NCBI GenBank assembly: GCA_947494695.1
Contig: CANLWB010000005.1
Location: 124,001-188,000 of the forward strand
Source of the DNA: an uncultured Flavobacteriaceae bacterium
GTDB lineage: Bacteria > Bacteroidota > Bacteroidia > Flavobacteriales > Flavobacteriaceae
Length of the DNA stretch: 64,000 bases
Reading direction: 5' to 3'
Position 1 is the first letter of the stretch. Each line of letters opens with the position of its first letter. Made by a program: the position numbers and the translations under genes. Below, piece after piece: positions 9,746 through 19,529 of the stretch. The notes under the pieces were generated by a model that saw only the letters and a program-made list of their open reading frames with translations, had not been told where the DNA came from and did not search any database.

Positions 9746-10537
9746 ATGAGCGAATTACTAAAAGTACCAACCATGGCAGAATTTATGGCTCAGGGGAAAC
9801 AACCCGAGGTATTGTTTTGGGTTGGTTGTGCGGGTAGTTTTGATGATCGGGCAAAAAAAATAACCAAAGCTTTTGTTAAGCTATTAAACAAAGCTAATGT
9901 TGAGTTTGCCGTTTTAGGAACCGAAGAGAGTTGTACTGGTGATCCAGCAAAACGTTCTGGTAACGAGTTTTTGTTTCAAATGCAGGCTGTTACCAATATA
10001 GAGGTTTTAAATGCGTATGAAGTAAAGAAAATAGTAACGGCTTGTCCACATTGTTTCAATACAATTAAAAATGAATACCCTGAGTTGGGAGGTAATTATG
10101 AAGTGATGCACCATACTCAGTTTTTAAAAACCTTATTAAATGAAGGGCGTTTAACAATAGCAGGCGGACAATACAAAGGAAAACGTATTACGTTTCACGA
10201 TCCTTGTTATTTGGGAAGAGCTAATAATGTCTACGAGGCTCCGAGGGAACTCATACAAAAACTGGAAGCAGAGTTGGTTGAAATGAAGAATTGTAGACGT
10301 AACGGTTTGTGTTGTGGAGCAGGAGGGGCGCAGATGTTTAAAGAACCTGAAAAAGGGGATAAAGATGTGAATGTAGAGCGTACCGAACAGGCTTTAGAGA
10401 CTCAACCTCAAATTATTGCTGCCGGTTGCCCGTTTTGTAATACCATGATGACCGATGGCGTAAAAGCTAAAGAAAAGGAAGCCGATATTGAGGTTATGGA
10501 TATTGCTGAGTTAATTGCTAACGCTCAGGATTTGTAA
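9746..10537 (+). CDS. CCG-domain (HdrB-like) Fe-S oxidoreductase subunit
   Basis: A 263-residue soluble protein with two cysteine-rich CCG domains, as in HdrB, GlpC and LutA. The first is marked by LFWVGCAGSFDDRA near residues 24-37 and ACPHCFNT near 99-106. The second is marked by FHDPCYLGR and by NGLCCGAGGAQMF followed by AAGCPFCNTMM. Such domains bind a non-cubane 4Fe-4S cluster and carry out two-electron chemistry on a disulfide or hydroxyacid. With the membrane FeS protein at 7758 it should make a quinone-linked complex. The spacing from the preceding small gene is 31 bases, consistent with an operon running from the amidase at 5653 to here. Confidence 0.9.
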   Translation: MSELLKVPTMAEFMAQGKQPEVLFWVGCAGSFDDRAKKITKAFVKLLNKANVEFAVLGTEESCTGDPAKRSGNEFLFQMQAVTNIEVLNAYEVKKIVTACPHCFNTIKNEYPELGGNYEVMHHTQFLKTLLNEGRLTIAGGQYKGKRITFHDPCYLGRANNVYEAPRELIQKLEAELVEMKNCRRNGLCCGAGGAQMFKEPEKGDKDVNVERTEQALETQPQIIAAGCPFCNTMMTDGVKAKEKEADIEVMDIAELIANAQDL

Positions 10538-10860
10538 AACAAGCTATTCTTTTGGTTAGTATCTGGTTTTATATGTCTTGAAGCATTTTTTTAATATCCG
10601 GGATCACCAAAAATGAACCACGACAGACTTAAAACCTCTCATTAAAACTGTGTGTTTTGGCGATACTTCAAAATAAAATTTAATCGTAACGAGTTCTTAT
10701 ACTGGCGTTTTATTTTCACCCAAAAAAAAAATTACAATGGTTTATTTTAAGTAATTTTAAATAGGAACTGGTAATTGAATGCAATCACCATAGAAAGATT
10801 GAAAGTAAATCTTTATTTTTGTATTGTAATTATTGCACTTGAGGAAAACAAATAAGATAA
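10538..10860. other. Intergenic region with a probable promoter
   Basis: I see no coding sequence here beyond tiny open frames. The stretch is A/T-rich with a run of ten A near 10730. A Bacteroidetes -7-like element, TATTTTTG, lies at 10814-10821, about 40 bases before the next ATG, but a well-spaced -33 TTG was not found. This is probably the end of the envelope/FeS operon and the promoter of the gene at 10861. Confidence 0.4.
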
Positions 10861-11346
10861 ATGTTAGTAGATTTTAATATATTACCGGAAGAGTCACGTA
10901 TCTGGATTTATCAGGCCAATCGTTCTTTTACAGAGCAGGAGTTGGAGGAAATTCAGAGTAAATTAGATACATTTATAGAGAACTGGACGGCGCATGGAGG
11001 CGATTTACAGGCTGGATATAGCATTAAGTATAAGCGTTTTATTGTTATTGGCCTAAACCAGAGCCTAAATTCGGCAACAGGATGTTCCATTGACGCTTCC
11101 GTACACTTTATCCAACAGTTAGAAAAAGACTATAGCGTTGATTTAATGGATAAAATGAATGTTTCCTATAAACAAGGCGAATATGTGGCATACAAAACTC
11201 TTACAGATTTCAGGAAAATGGCGAAAGATAGAGCCATTTCTAAAAATACCATAGTCTTCAATAATCTGGTGACCAATATTTCAGAATTTAAAGAAAACTG
11301 GGAGGTGCCTGCCAGTGAAAGTTGGCATAGTAGGTTTGTAAAATAA
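10861..11346 (+). CDS. Conserved hypothetical protein (often mislabelled ABC transporter ATPase)
   Basis: A 161-residue soluble protein typical of Flavobacteriia. Its opening (VDFNILPEESRIWIYQANRSF) and its GYSIKYKRFIVIGLNQ, GCSIDASVHFIQQLE and KNTIVFNNLV stretches recur in a conserved family of this size. I recall homologs carrying an ABC-transporter ATPase label, but no Walker A, signature or Walker B motif is present and the length is too short for an ABC domain. No function is claimed. It is monocistronic or follows the FeS operon after 323 bases. Confidence 0.75.
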   Translation: MLVDFNILPEESRIWIYQANRSFTEQELEEIQSKLDTFIENWTAHGGDLQAGYSIKYKRFIVIGLNQSLNSATGCSIDASVHFIQQLEKDYSVDLMDKMNVSYKQGEYVAYKTLTDFRKMAKDRAISKNTIVFNNLVTNISEFKENWEVPASESWHSRFVK

Positions 11347-11635
11347 AGGATTACCAAATTATAATGACTCCTAATTCTGTTCGTATAACAAAATATGCTT
11401 TGAAAACTCATAGAGGTTTTCATTTAAAGAAAGTCGTATAGAGCATGAAATATCGTGTTAACAATTGCTATTCTGTTTGTTTTTTTTAAGAATGTCTAAT
11501 TAATTTTTAACAGTCAATCTTAAAATTTATCATAACAATAAAATTTAAGATTCCTCCTGTTATTAAATCCAGAAAAACTTTTATTTCTCAATTAGAATAA
11601 TGAATTTTATGCTTTAAAAGTGTAAACACATCAAT

Positions 11636-12859
11636 ATGGCTAATGATATTATCTTGTTAAATATTTCGGGGCAAGACAAACCTGGTTTAACATCAAGTTT
11701 AACAAGTGTTTTAGCAGAATATGGCGCTAAAGTATTAGATATAGGACAGGCAAATATTCATGATACATTATCTTTAGGGATTCTGTTTAAAATAGAATCT
11801 GGGAAGAAATCTGCAGCTGTATTAAAAGATTTGCTTTTTAAAGGTTATGAACTTGGAATTACAGTAAAATTTACGCCTATTACACTTGATGACTATGAAA
11901 ATTGGGTAACGCTCCAAGGAAAGGATCGTTATATCGTTACCATACTAGGTGAAAAACTTGCTGCTACACAGATATCGGAGGTTACAAAAGTCATTTCTGA
12001 GAAAAACCTAAATATAGATTCTATAAAAAGACTTACAGGGCGTTTGTCTCTTGTAAAAGAAGAAGAATACCCAAGAGCCTGTATCCAATTGTCTATAAGG
12101 GGAAAAATTGATGATAAAACTGAATTCACAGAGAAATTCATGGAGATTTCCAGAGCATTAGATGTAGATATTGCCTTTCAGGAAGATAATATTTACAGAA
12201 GAAACAGACGTTTAGTTTGTTTCGATATGGATTCTACCTTAATACAAACCGAAGTTATTGATGAACTGGCAGAATTAGCAGGTGTGGGTGACGAAGTAAA
12301 AGCCATTACCGAGTCTGCTATGCAAGGAGAAATAGACTTTAACGAGAGTTTCGAGAGACGGATGAAACTTCTAAAAGGCTTAAGTGAAGACGTGCTTCAG
12401 GAAGTTGCTGTAAATCTACCCATTACAAAAGGTGCTCAAAGACTTATAGATACCTTAAAGAGCTACGGATTTAAAACGGCTATTTTATCTGGTGGTTTTA
12501 CTTATTTCGGACACTACCTAAAGGAAAAGTTGGGAATGGATTATGTGTACGCCAACCAGTTAGAAATCAAAGATGGTGTTTTAACGGGCGGCTATATTGG
12601 AGATATCGTAGATGGCAATAAAAAAGCAGAATATCTTAGAGAAATTGCTAAAAATGAAGATATCGATATTAGTCAGACCATTGCAGTTGGAGACGGTGCA
12701 AATGATTTGCCTATGCTTAACTTGGCAGGTCTTGGTATTGCGTTTCATGCCAAACCAACCGTAAAAGACAATGCGCAAAACTCTATATCCAGTATTGGTC
12801 TAGATGGCGTTTTGTATTTACTAGGATATCACGACAGACATATTGACTTAATTGAATAA
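11636..12859 (+). CDS. serB: Phosphoserine phosphatase with N-terminal ACT domains
   Basis: A 407-residue enzyme for the last step of serine synthesis, O-phosphoserine to serine. Residues 1-175 hold two ACT-like regulatory domains (the first begins ILLNISGQDKPGLTSSL). The HAD phosphatase core follows: nucleophile D197 and general acid D199 in CFDMDSTL, ILSGGF near 277-282, and the metal-binding GDGANDLP with D353 and D357. The length and the ACT-HAD order match long-form SerB. It is separated by 289 bases from the gene upstream and appears to have its own promoter. Confidence 0.95.
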   Translation: MANDIILLNISGQDKPGLTSSLTSVLAEYGAKVLDIGQANIHDTLSLGILFKIESGKKSAAVLKDLLFKGYELGITVKFTPITLDDYENWVTLQGKDRYIVTILGEKLAATQISEVTKVISEKNLNIDSIKRLTGRLSLVKEEEYPRACIQLSIRGKIDDKTEFTEKFMEISRALDVDIAFQEDNIYRRNRRLVCFDMDSTLIQTEVIDELAELAGVGDEVKAITESAMQGEIDFNESFERRMKLLKGLSEDVLQEVAVNLPITKGAQRLIDTLKSYGFKTAILSGGFTYFGHYLKEKLGMDYVYANQLEIKDGVLTGGYIGDIVDGNKKAEYLREIAKNEDIDISQTIAVGDGANDLPMLNLAGLGIAFHAKPTVKDNAQNSISSIGLDGVLYLLGYHDRHIDLIE

Positions 12860-13077
12860 ATAAAAAGCTCAGTCTAAGCAAAGCCATGTCTATTACTCAA
12901 AATGACATGAGTCTATTTCAGTATACTAATAAATAACACTTCCTTAGAAATACTACCTTTTAAAAAAATGAGTTCTGATATGGATATGATTTGTTTTTTT
13001 TCAGAACATCACCTGAATGATTGATATTTCACTGAAAACAGCCTGGTTGTTAAGGTAACACCTTTGTATCTTTACGC
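12860..13077. other. Intergenic region upstream of the structured leader
   Basis: No gene is seen here. The region holds a weak inverted repeat (GTTCTGA at 12972 and TCAGAAC near 13000) with a run of T between the arms. Its 3' part carries the promoter described separately. Confidence 0.35.
13047..13074 (+). promoter_or_regulatory. Bacteroidetes-type promoter for the structured leader RNA
   Basis: TTG at 13047-13049 and TATCTTTA at 13067-13074 are separated by 17 bases and match the flavobacterial TTG / TAnnTTTG pattern except for the last base. The predicted start of transcription, about 13080, coincides with the 5' arm of the outermost helix of the RNA-like element that follows. That agreement is the main support. 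Confidence 0.5.
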
Positions 13078-13208
13078 CTAACCCAAAACTTAATAAAGCT
13101 GTGAAAGTGCCTAATACGTGCCAATATTAGAAGGTATACTAAAAATTGTACCTTCTAAGGAACCTGTTGTTGAAGAACAGGTAATCTAATATTGACGTAG
13201 CGGGTTAG
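13078..13208 (+). ncRNA. Candidate structured leader RNA (multi-branched, four helices)
   Basis: Nested perfect inverted repeats describe a compact fold of about 131 nucleotides. P1 pairs CTAACCC (13078-13084) with GGGTTAG (13202-13208). P2 pairs CAATATTAG with CTAATATTG, extended by ACGT on both sides. Inside P2 two hairpins stand side by side: AAGGTA/TACCTT (arms about 13130-13155) and ACCTGTT/AACAGGT (arms about 13162-13182). A promoter ends just upstream, and the element stops 26 bases before the ATG of the HEXXH gene, so a 5'-leader regulator or riboswitch-like element fits. I do not match it to a known RNA family, and an independent small RNA is the alternative. Confidence 0.5.
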
Positions 13209-13234
13209 ACTAATAATTATAAAATAATTAGAAC

Positions 13235-14542
13235 ATGTTTGGATTTAAAAAAAAGGTATCGTTAAGCGATTCTAAAATAAATTATTTAAATCATAGCCTA
13301 CTTTATCTTAATCAATTACTCGGAGAATCTGTAGTCGATGGTTTTGAAACTCAAAAAATGTCCTCATTTTCCGTTGGTTATAACCATAGCAAAGAAGATG
13401 CGATCCAGGTTTTCAAAAAAATAAAAGCCCTTATGAATATTGAGGAAGACTCAGTTTCAATCGATTTTTTTTGGGAAAAACCAGTAAAACAAAACAATGA
13501 GCTACAAATATTATCTACAAATGACCTTTTTAAGCTCGAGACCTTAACCTTAGGAACCTATCAGAAAAAAGAAGAACACTATATTGTCAATATAGAAATG
13601 TCTGTTCTTAAAAAACTAGATCTGCTCGTTTATACCATAGTACATGAACTTTCTCATTATATCCTTTTGGGACAGAAAAAGCTAGTTTTTAATGATGAAC
13701 AACTTACAGATATCTTGACATTTGTACTTGGTTTTGGAGAGTTTTGGATCTCTTTGAATACCAATAAACAACAAGACACCAAGAATGGTTATTTAACCAT
13801 AGAAGAAGGTATGTATGTAATGGCATGGTTACAATCATTTAAAAAGACAGCAGTATTACATGAAAATCTTACAGGAAGGATGCAACAAATTTTTAAACAG
13901 TGTTTATCGATCATTGAAAAAACAGATTTCGAAAAGCCAATTGCTCTAAAATACGCCTTCAATATCTTTCCCGATCTTATAAACTTCATTGTAAAATTCC
14001 TTATAAACGAAGCTATTGATTATGGTTTTAGCGATCAATTTCATCCCAATACCTTCCTCTATGAGACCCAACTAAAAAATGGGAGAATCGGACAGTTTAA
14101 AAAAAGTAGAAAGAAACTAGTACAAACCATGATTGACGAAATTGAAGCACATAGGAATAAAAATTTGTTGGAATTAAAATATGTTCAACAGGCTTTTTCT
14201 TCAATGATAACATATCACGTTGGTTATAAACAAGATCCTTTTTATGATAACATGAAGGCGCTATGGGAAGAGAATATCCAGGAACGCCTTACAGATATAG
14301 ATCAATACGTTGAAGACTTTAATAAAAACAGAAAATTAGCTTTCGAATTACTTAAGCGTAAAAGAAATGAATTTGAAGAAGCAATTCTTCCTTTTTTATT
14401 TGTGGGAATAAAACAACTGGACCAAAGCTCTAAAGCTTATGAGAATGCTTGCATTAACCTGGAACCTTACATAAGACGAAAACAAAGAGATAAGGAAGTT
14501 ACGAAAGAACTTCTGGCTTACCTTAAAGAGAAAAACTTATAA
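13235..14542 (+). CDS. Unknown protein with HEXXH zinc-protease motif
   Basis: A 435-residue protein without signal peptide or membrane span. Residues 137-141 read HELSH inside LVYTIVHELSHYILLG, a canonical HEXXH zinc-site helix, and mixed helical sequence follows to the C-terminus with a Lys/Arg/Glu-rich tail (about 330-435) likely to be coiled coil. I do not recognise the family. A third zinc ligand is not obvious; the E/D residues at 160-175 (QLTDILTFVLGFGEF) are candidates. The structured leader upstream makes it a gene worth attention. It is monocistronic. Confidence 0.75.
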   Translation: MFGFKKKVSLSDSKINYLNHSLLYLNQLLGESVVDGFETQKMSSFSVGYNHSKEDAIQVFKKIKALMNIEEDSVSIDFFWEKPVKQNNELQILSTNDLFKLETLTLGTYQKKEEHYIVNIEMSVLKKLDLLVYTIVHELSHYILLGQKKLVFNDEQLTDILTFVLGFGEFWISLNTNKQQDTKNGYLTIEEGMYVMAWLQSFKKTAVLHENLTGRMQQIFKQCLSIIEKTDFEKPIALKYAFNIFPDLINFIVKFLINEAIDYGFSDQFHPNTFLYETQLKNGRIGQFKKSRKKLVQTMIDEIEAHRNKNLLELKYVQQAFSSMITYHVGYKQDPFYDNMKALWEENIQERLTDIDQYVEDFNKNRKLAFELLKRKRNEFEEAILPFLFVGIKQLDQSSKAYENACINLEPYIRRKQRDKEVTKELLAYLKEKNL

Positions 14543-14899
14543 ATAGTTTTGAATATTTGTATTTATTCATAACATTGCGTTTTGTCATTCCTACAAAGGA
14601 GTCATGCTTGTCGATAGACAAGGAATCTTATGGATCATTAATAGATGCTTCATGTTGTTTCTCTCCATTCTAATGACGAAATCATTGGTTTTTTTGGTTT
14701 ATAGAAAAATACGGATATTCTTATAAATATTGATAAAAGTATAAGTCACTGACAGGGAACCTAGATATTAGTAAGTTTCAAAATAATAGTTAGTTATTTC
14801 TTTAAAAATCTATCTTAAAGTCTTTTTATCTTCTCTTTAAAAGTGTTATTTTGGCATTATTAGCCTAATGACAATTTAATGCCTCTAATTTAATCGTTT
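14543..14899. other. Intergenic region with degenerate repeat element
   Basis: No gene is visible. Around 14583-14685 lies a decayed inverted repeat. One end reads GTCATTCCTACAAAGGAG, and the other, CATTCTAATGACGAAA, is roughly its complement. It resembles the short GTCATTCC-type elements scattered between genes in many Bacteroidetes. The promoter of the GH3 gene should lie in the last 80 bases. Confidence 0.35.
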
Positions 14900-17818
14900 A
14901 TGCATCGTACTTTTACTATTGTAATATGTTTATTATCAGTATTTTCAATATTTGGACAAACCACCGAAAACCCACTATTGGCAGATCACCCGGAAGTACA
15001 AAAAAAATGGGTAGATAGTATCTATAATGCCATGACACTAGCCGAAAAAGTAGGGCAGTTGTATATGGTACAGGTAATGTCCAATCAAGATGCTGCTAAA
15101 AAGAACGACATTATAAAAGCTATAAAAGACCATCATATTGGGGGAATTATTTACTCAAATGGAGGTCCGGTTAAACAGGCTCAACTCAATAATGAGTTAC
15201 AACATTTTTCGAAACTTCCTTTGCTTATAGGTATGGATGCAGAATGGGGGTTAAGTATGCGTTTAGATTCTACTTATACGTTTCCATGGAACATGACATT
15301 AGGTGCTATTAAAGATAATGACCTGGTCGAACAAACAGGAAGAAAAATAGGCGAGCATTGTAAAAGACTGGGAGTTCATTTCAATTTTGCCCCTGTGGTC
15401 GATATTAATACCAATCCTAAAAACCCCATTATAGGAAATAGGTCTTTTGGAGAAGACAGAGATAATGTGACCGAGAAGGCCTTAGCTTTTATGAAAGGGA
15501 TGCAGGGCGCTGGAGTTCTTGCCAATGCGAAGCATTTTCCAGGACATGGAGATACAGATAAGGATTCACATAAAACTTTGCCAACTATAGGTTTTAGTGA
15601 GAAACGTATTGATTCTATTGAGTTATACCCATATAAAAAACTTATTAAAGAAGGCCTTTCTAGTGTGATGGTCGCTCATTTGAACGTACCAAGTTTAGAA
15701 TCCCGACCTGGATATCCATCATCTTTATCTAAACATATCGTAACCGATATTCTAAAGGATTCATTAGGGTTTCAAGGCCTTATTTTTACCGATGCCCTGA
15801 CTATGAAAGGTGCGTCAAACTTTAGTGAGACCGGAGATATTGATCTCGCTGCTTTTATGGCTGGAAATGATGTGATGCTCATGTCTGAAAATGTAGCCAT
15901 TGGAACATCTAAAATTATAGAAGCCTGCAATAAAGGGGATATTTCAGAACAACGTCTCGAACATTCAGTTAAAAAAATATTAATGGCTAAGTATAAGGTA
16001 GGCTTACATAATTATGAACCTATTGGATTATACGGACTCACAAAAGATTTAAACAGGCTGGAAGATGATATCTTGCATGAGGAATTAGTGGAAAATGCCA
16101 TTACTGTTGTAAAGAATGAAAATTACATTTTACCCTTGAAGCAGCTAGAAACCAAGTCCATTGCTTACGTTGAAATGGGAGATGATCAAGGAAATGTATT
16201 CTTTAATGAGCTAAGAAAATACGCAAAAGTACACCGTATTGAAGCCAATAATTTAAAGGATTTAACAACCAAACTTCGTGTATATAATACGGTCATTATT
16301 GGGTTACATCGTTCCAATGAATCTCCATGGAAAAAGTACCGATTTACTGAAGATGAATTAAAGTGGCTGGAAGAAGTAGCTCAAACGCACAACGTTATTC
16401 TGGATGTTTTTGTAAAACCTTACGCGCTTTCAGATTTAAAAAGTTTAGAACGTATTGAAAGTATTGTGGTAAGTTATCAAAACAGTGATATTGCTCAGAA
16501 AAAATCTGCACAGCTTATTTTTGGTGCCATACCCGCTAAGGGACACTTACCGGTATCTATTGGTGAGTTTTTTAATGTAGACGATGGATTTCATGTCAAT
16601 GCCATTAAAAGATTGGCATACAGTATTCCAGAACGTGTTGGAATGAGTTCTGAAAAATTAAAAAAAATAGATTCCATGGCGAATCGAGCTGTTAAGGGTA
16701 AAATGACTCCTGGGATTCAAATATTGATAGCCAGAAAGGGACAAGTGATTTACAATAAAAATTTTGGAAAACACACGTACCAAGGTAAAAACGAGGTGGA
16801 GTTTGACGATATTTACGATGTGGCTTCGCTCACCAAAATATTGGCAACCTTACCATTAGTAATGGAACTCGAAGAGAAGGGAATCGTGTCGTTAAATTCT
16901 AAATTATCCAGTATACTACCAGAATATAAAGGGTCTAATAAAGAGAATATTACAATAAAAAGTATGTTGTCCCATTATGCGAGATTGCGTCCATGGGAAC
17001 CATTTTATTATCATACGTTGGATACTATAACTAAGCGTCCAAGTAAAATTTATTATCGAGGTAAAAAAACGGCTAAATTTGATATTGAAGTTACAAAGAA
17101 CTTATTCTTGCGTTCTGATTATAAGGATTCTATAAATGTTATTATTAAAGATTCGGAGTTGTTAGATCGATTGCGATATAGATATAGTGACTTCCCTTAC
17201 TATATTTTAAAGAAATTTATTGAAGGTCATTACGACAAAACCCTTGATATGCTGGTACAAGATCATTTTTATCAATCATTAGGAGCAAATCATACGCTTT
17301 ACAACCCATATCATACCATTAGTAACAAAAAGATTGTTCCTACTGAGGTAGATGACTATTACAGATATCAAAAAGTGCATGGGTATGTGCATGATATGGG
17401 GGCAGCGATGCAAAATGGTATTGGTGGTCATGCAGGCGTTTTTAGTAATGCTAACGATGTTGCAAAAATATTACAAATGTATCTGCAAAAAGGATACTAT
17501 GGTGGCAAACGCTATTTAAAAGCAGAAACAATAGATAAGTTTAATACCTGTTATTACTGTAAAAGAGGAAATAGAAGAGGAGTTGGTTTTGATAAACCAC
17601 AGTTGGGAGAAGAAGGTCCAACATGCGGGTGTTTATCTAGGAAGAGCTTTGGACACTCCGGTTTTACTGGAACTTATGCCTGGGCAGACCCAGAAGAAGA
17701 GATTGTATACATATTCCTGGCTAACCGAACGTATCCTAAAGCAGGTAAAAACCTATTGTTAAAAGAAAATATTAGAACAGAAATACAGCGCTTTATTTAT
17801 GAGGCTATTGAGGAATAA
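14900..17818 (+). CDS. GH3 beta-N-acetylhexosaminidase fused to serine beta-lactamase-like domain
   Basis: A 972-residue secreted fusion. The signal peptide is residues 1-19 (ending IFGQ). A GH3 domain (about 40-360) has KHFPGHGDT at 211-219, with the H/D pair typical of NagZ-like enzymes, and the nucleophile D298 in FTDALTM. A GH3 C-terminal domain follows (about 375-560). From about 590 an esterase/beta-lactamase-like domain carries S643-L-T-K646, the SxxK catalytic motif, and ends with HSGFTGTYAWADP as the third motif region. The combination suggests peptidoglycan recycling or remodelling in the periplasm, with the hexosaminidase acting on glycan and the second domain on peptide or ester. 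This fusion is known from Bacteroidetes. Confidence 0.92.
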   Translation: MHRTFTIVICLLSVFSIFGQTTENPLLADHPEVQKKWVDSIYNAMTLAEKVGQLYMVQVMSNQDAAKKNDIIKAIKDHHIGGIIYSNGGPVKQAQLNNELQHFSKLPLLIGMDAEWGLSMRLDSTYTFPWNMTLGAIKDNDLVEQTGRKIGEHCKRLGVHFNFAPVVDINTNPKNPIIGNRSFGEDRDNVTEKALAFMKGMQGAGVLANAKHFPGHGDTDKDSHKTLPTIGFSEKRIDSIELYPYKKLIKEGLSSVMVAHLNVPSLESRPGYPSSLSKHIVTDILKDSLGFQGLIFTDALTMKGASNFSETGDIDLAAFMAGNDVMLMSENVAIGTSKIIEACNKGDISEQRLEHSVKKILMAKYKVGLHNYEPIGLYGLTKDLNRLEDDILHEELVENAITVVKNENYILPLKQLETKSIAYVEMGDDQGNVFFNELRKYAKVHRIEANNLKDLTTKLRVYNTVIIGLHRSNESPWKKYRFTEDELKWLEEVAQTHNVILDVFVKPYALSDLKSLERIESIVVSYQNSDIAQKKSAQLIFGAIPAKGHLPVSIGEFFNVDDGFHVNAIKRLAYSIPERVGMSSEKLKKIDSMANRAVKGKMTPGIQILIARKGQVIYNKNFGKHTYQGKNEVEFDDIYDVASLTKILATLPLVMELEEKGIVSLNSKLSSILPEYKGSNKENITIKSMLSHYARLRPWEPFYYHTLDTITKRPSKIYYRGKKTAKFDIEVTKNLFLRSDYKDSINVIIKDSELLDRLRYRYSDFPYYILKKFIEGHYDKTLDMLVQDHFYQSLGANHTLYNPYHTISNKKIVPTEVDDYYRYQKVHGYVHDMGAAMQNGIGGHAGVFSNANDVAKILQMYLQKGYYGGKRYLKAETIDKFNTCYYCKRGNRRGVGFDKPQLGEEGPTCGCLSRKSFGHSGFTGTYAWADPEEEIVYIFLANRTYPKAGKNLLLKENIRTEIQRFIYEAIEE

Positions 17819-17855
17819 CGCTTATTTTTGAGGGAAAACTAAAGAATAGAGGAAA

Positions 17856-18992
17856 ATGAAAATAGGAATTGTGTGTTATCCAACTTTTGGAGGAAGTGGA
17901 GTTGTAGCAACGGAATTGGGTTTGGAATTGTCTAAGCGTGGACATGAAGTTCACTTTATTACATATAATCAGCCCGTACGACTGGAATTATTAAGTAATA
18001 ATGTACATTATCATGAAGTAACGGTTCCCGAATATCCATTGTTTCACTATCAACCATATGAGTTAGCTTTATCCAGTAAACTGGTGGATATGGTAAAACT
18101 TCATAGGATTGAGATTTTGCACGTTCACTATGCCATTCCACATGCTTATGCGGCCTATATGGCGAAAAAAATATTAATAGAATCTGGAGTTTATGTTCCA
18201 ATAGTTACTACATTACATGGCACCGATATTACACTTGTTGGAAGTCATCCATTTTATAAACCAGCAGTTACATTTAGTATCAATAAATCTGATGCCGTAA
18301 CCGCAGTGTCACAAAGTTTAAAGGATGATACTATGCGATTGTTCGATATTAAGAATGATATTAATGTGGTTCCTAATTTTATCGATTTAGATAAGTATAA
18401 GTCAAGTTATACCGATTGTCAGCGTGCAATAATGGCCGATGACGATGAAAAAATTATTACCCATATAAGTAATTTACGCCCAGTAAAACGAGCTCAGGAT
18501 GTTATTTCCATTTTTTATAATATCCAAAAGGAGATGCCTGCAAAATTGATGCTAGTAGGAGAGGGGCCAGATCGCGAAAGTATTGAAGCGCGCTGCCTCG
18601 AACTTGGGATTATGGATAAGGTTATTTTCTTTGGAAAAAGTAATGAAATAAATAAAATACTGTGTTTTAGTGATTTATTCTTGTTGCCTTCTAAAACAGA
18701 GAGTTTCGGACTGGCAGCACTCGAAGCTATGGCATCTGGTGTACCCGTAATATCAAGTAATACAGGAGGAATTCCTGAAGTAAATGTTCATGGGGTTTCC
18801 GGGTATTTGAGTAATGCTGGCGATGTAGAGGATATGACCAAAAATGCACTTTATATTTTAAGTGACGAAAAACGACTGCAAACCTTTAAAGACAATGCCA
18901 GAAAAGAGTCTTTAAAATATGATTTACACATGATTGTACCTAAATATGAAGCCATTTATGAAGACACTTTAACGAAGTGTTTGGTGTTGTAA
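17856..18992 (+). CDS. bshA: N-acetyl-alpha-D-glucosaminyl L-malate synthase
   Basis: A 378-residue GT-B glycosyltransferase of family GT4 that joins UDP-GlcNAc to L-malate, the first step of bacillithiol synthesis. The N-terminus KIGIVCYPTFGGSGVVATEL is characteristic of BshA. The C-terminal nucleotide-sugar site is seen in SNLRPVKRAQDV, LVGEGPDR and the acidic block KTESFGLAALEAMASGVPVI. Length matches the family. It follows the GH3 gene by 37 bases, so the two may be cotranscribed, although no functional link is known. Confidence 0.93.
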   Translation: MKIGIVCYPTFGGSGVVATELGLELSKRGHEVHFITYNQPVRLELLSNNVHYHEVTVPEYPLFHYQPYELALSSKLVDMVKLHRIEILHVHYAIPHAYAAYMAKKILIESGVYVPIVTTLHGTDITLVGSHPFYKPAVTFSINKSDAVTAVSQSLKDDTMRLFDIKNDINVVPNFIDLDKYKSSYTDCQRAIMADDDEKIITHISNLRPVKRAQDVISIFYNIQKEMPAKLMLVGEGPDRESIEARCLELGIMDKVIFFGKSNEINKILCFSDLFLLPSKTESFGLAALEAMASGVPVISSNTGGIPEVNVHGVSGYLSNAGDVEDMTKNALYILSDEKRLQTFKDNARKESLKYDLHMIVPKYEAIYEDTLTKCLVL

Positions 18993-19529
18993 TAGTATTT
19001 AAGGGTTTAAATTTTAATGGTTTATAATTACAAAACAGTTTCTGTGGACTCTGCAGAACGACACGGCTTTGGCAATCTGTTTAATTAACAAAACTCTCAT
19101 CTTACTTTTAGTTTGTCTTTATAACTTTAGACTTCGCCTGTGTTGGTATAGTCAATAGGCCTGGTACCAGTAGCTAAGCTTGAGAGGTTTTAAGGTAAAC
19201 AAATTACAATGATATATTGCCCGTTTAATCATTTTTTATGTCTCCGGTCTCCAATTCGATAAAATTCTGTCACACTTGAAAATTGCGTTCAAATATCCAA
19301 AATTCACACCTACAACTTTTGTTTAGGGTCTAAAAACGCATTTATATAATAATATTTAGAATATTTTCAATCTTTTAAGTTTTGAATTATACTAATGGGT
19401 TTGAGGTATATGGAATTGGTACGACTATATTGTTAGAAGGTTATTTTTTATAATGTAAGAAAAATTAAGTAAGACTACACTTTCGGATAGTCAAAATTTC
19501 GTACAGAATATGTAGCTTTACGAGATCAA
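18993..19529. other. Intergenic region upstream of the RiPP locus
   Basis: 537 bases without a supported gene. The last 80 bases are very A/T-rich and contain TAGCTTTA (near 19511), a possible -7 element 11 bases ahead of the receptor ATG. A clear -33 partner was not found. This is the likely left boundary of the natural-product locus. Confidence 0.4.

Noticed and set aside
10861-11346. ABC-transporter ATPase reading of the 161-residue protein
   Set aside because: No Walker A, signature or Walker B motif is present
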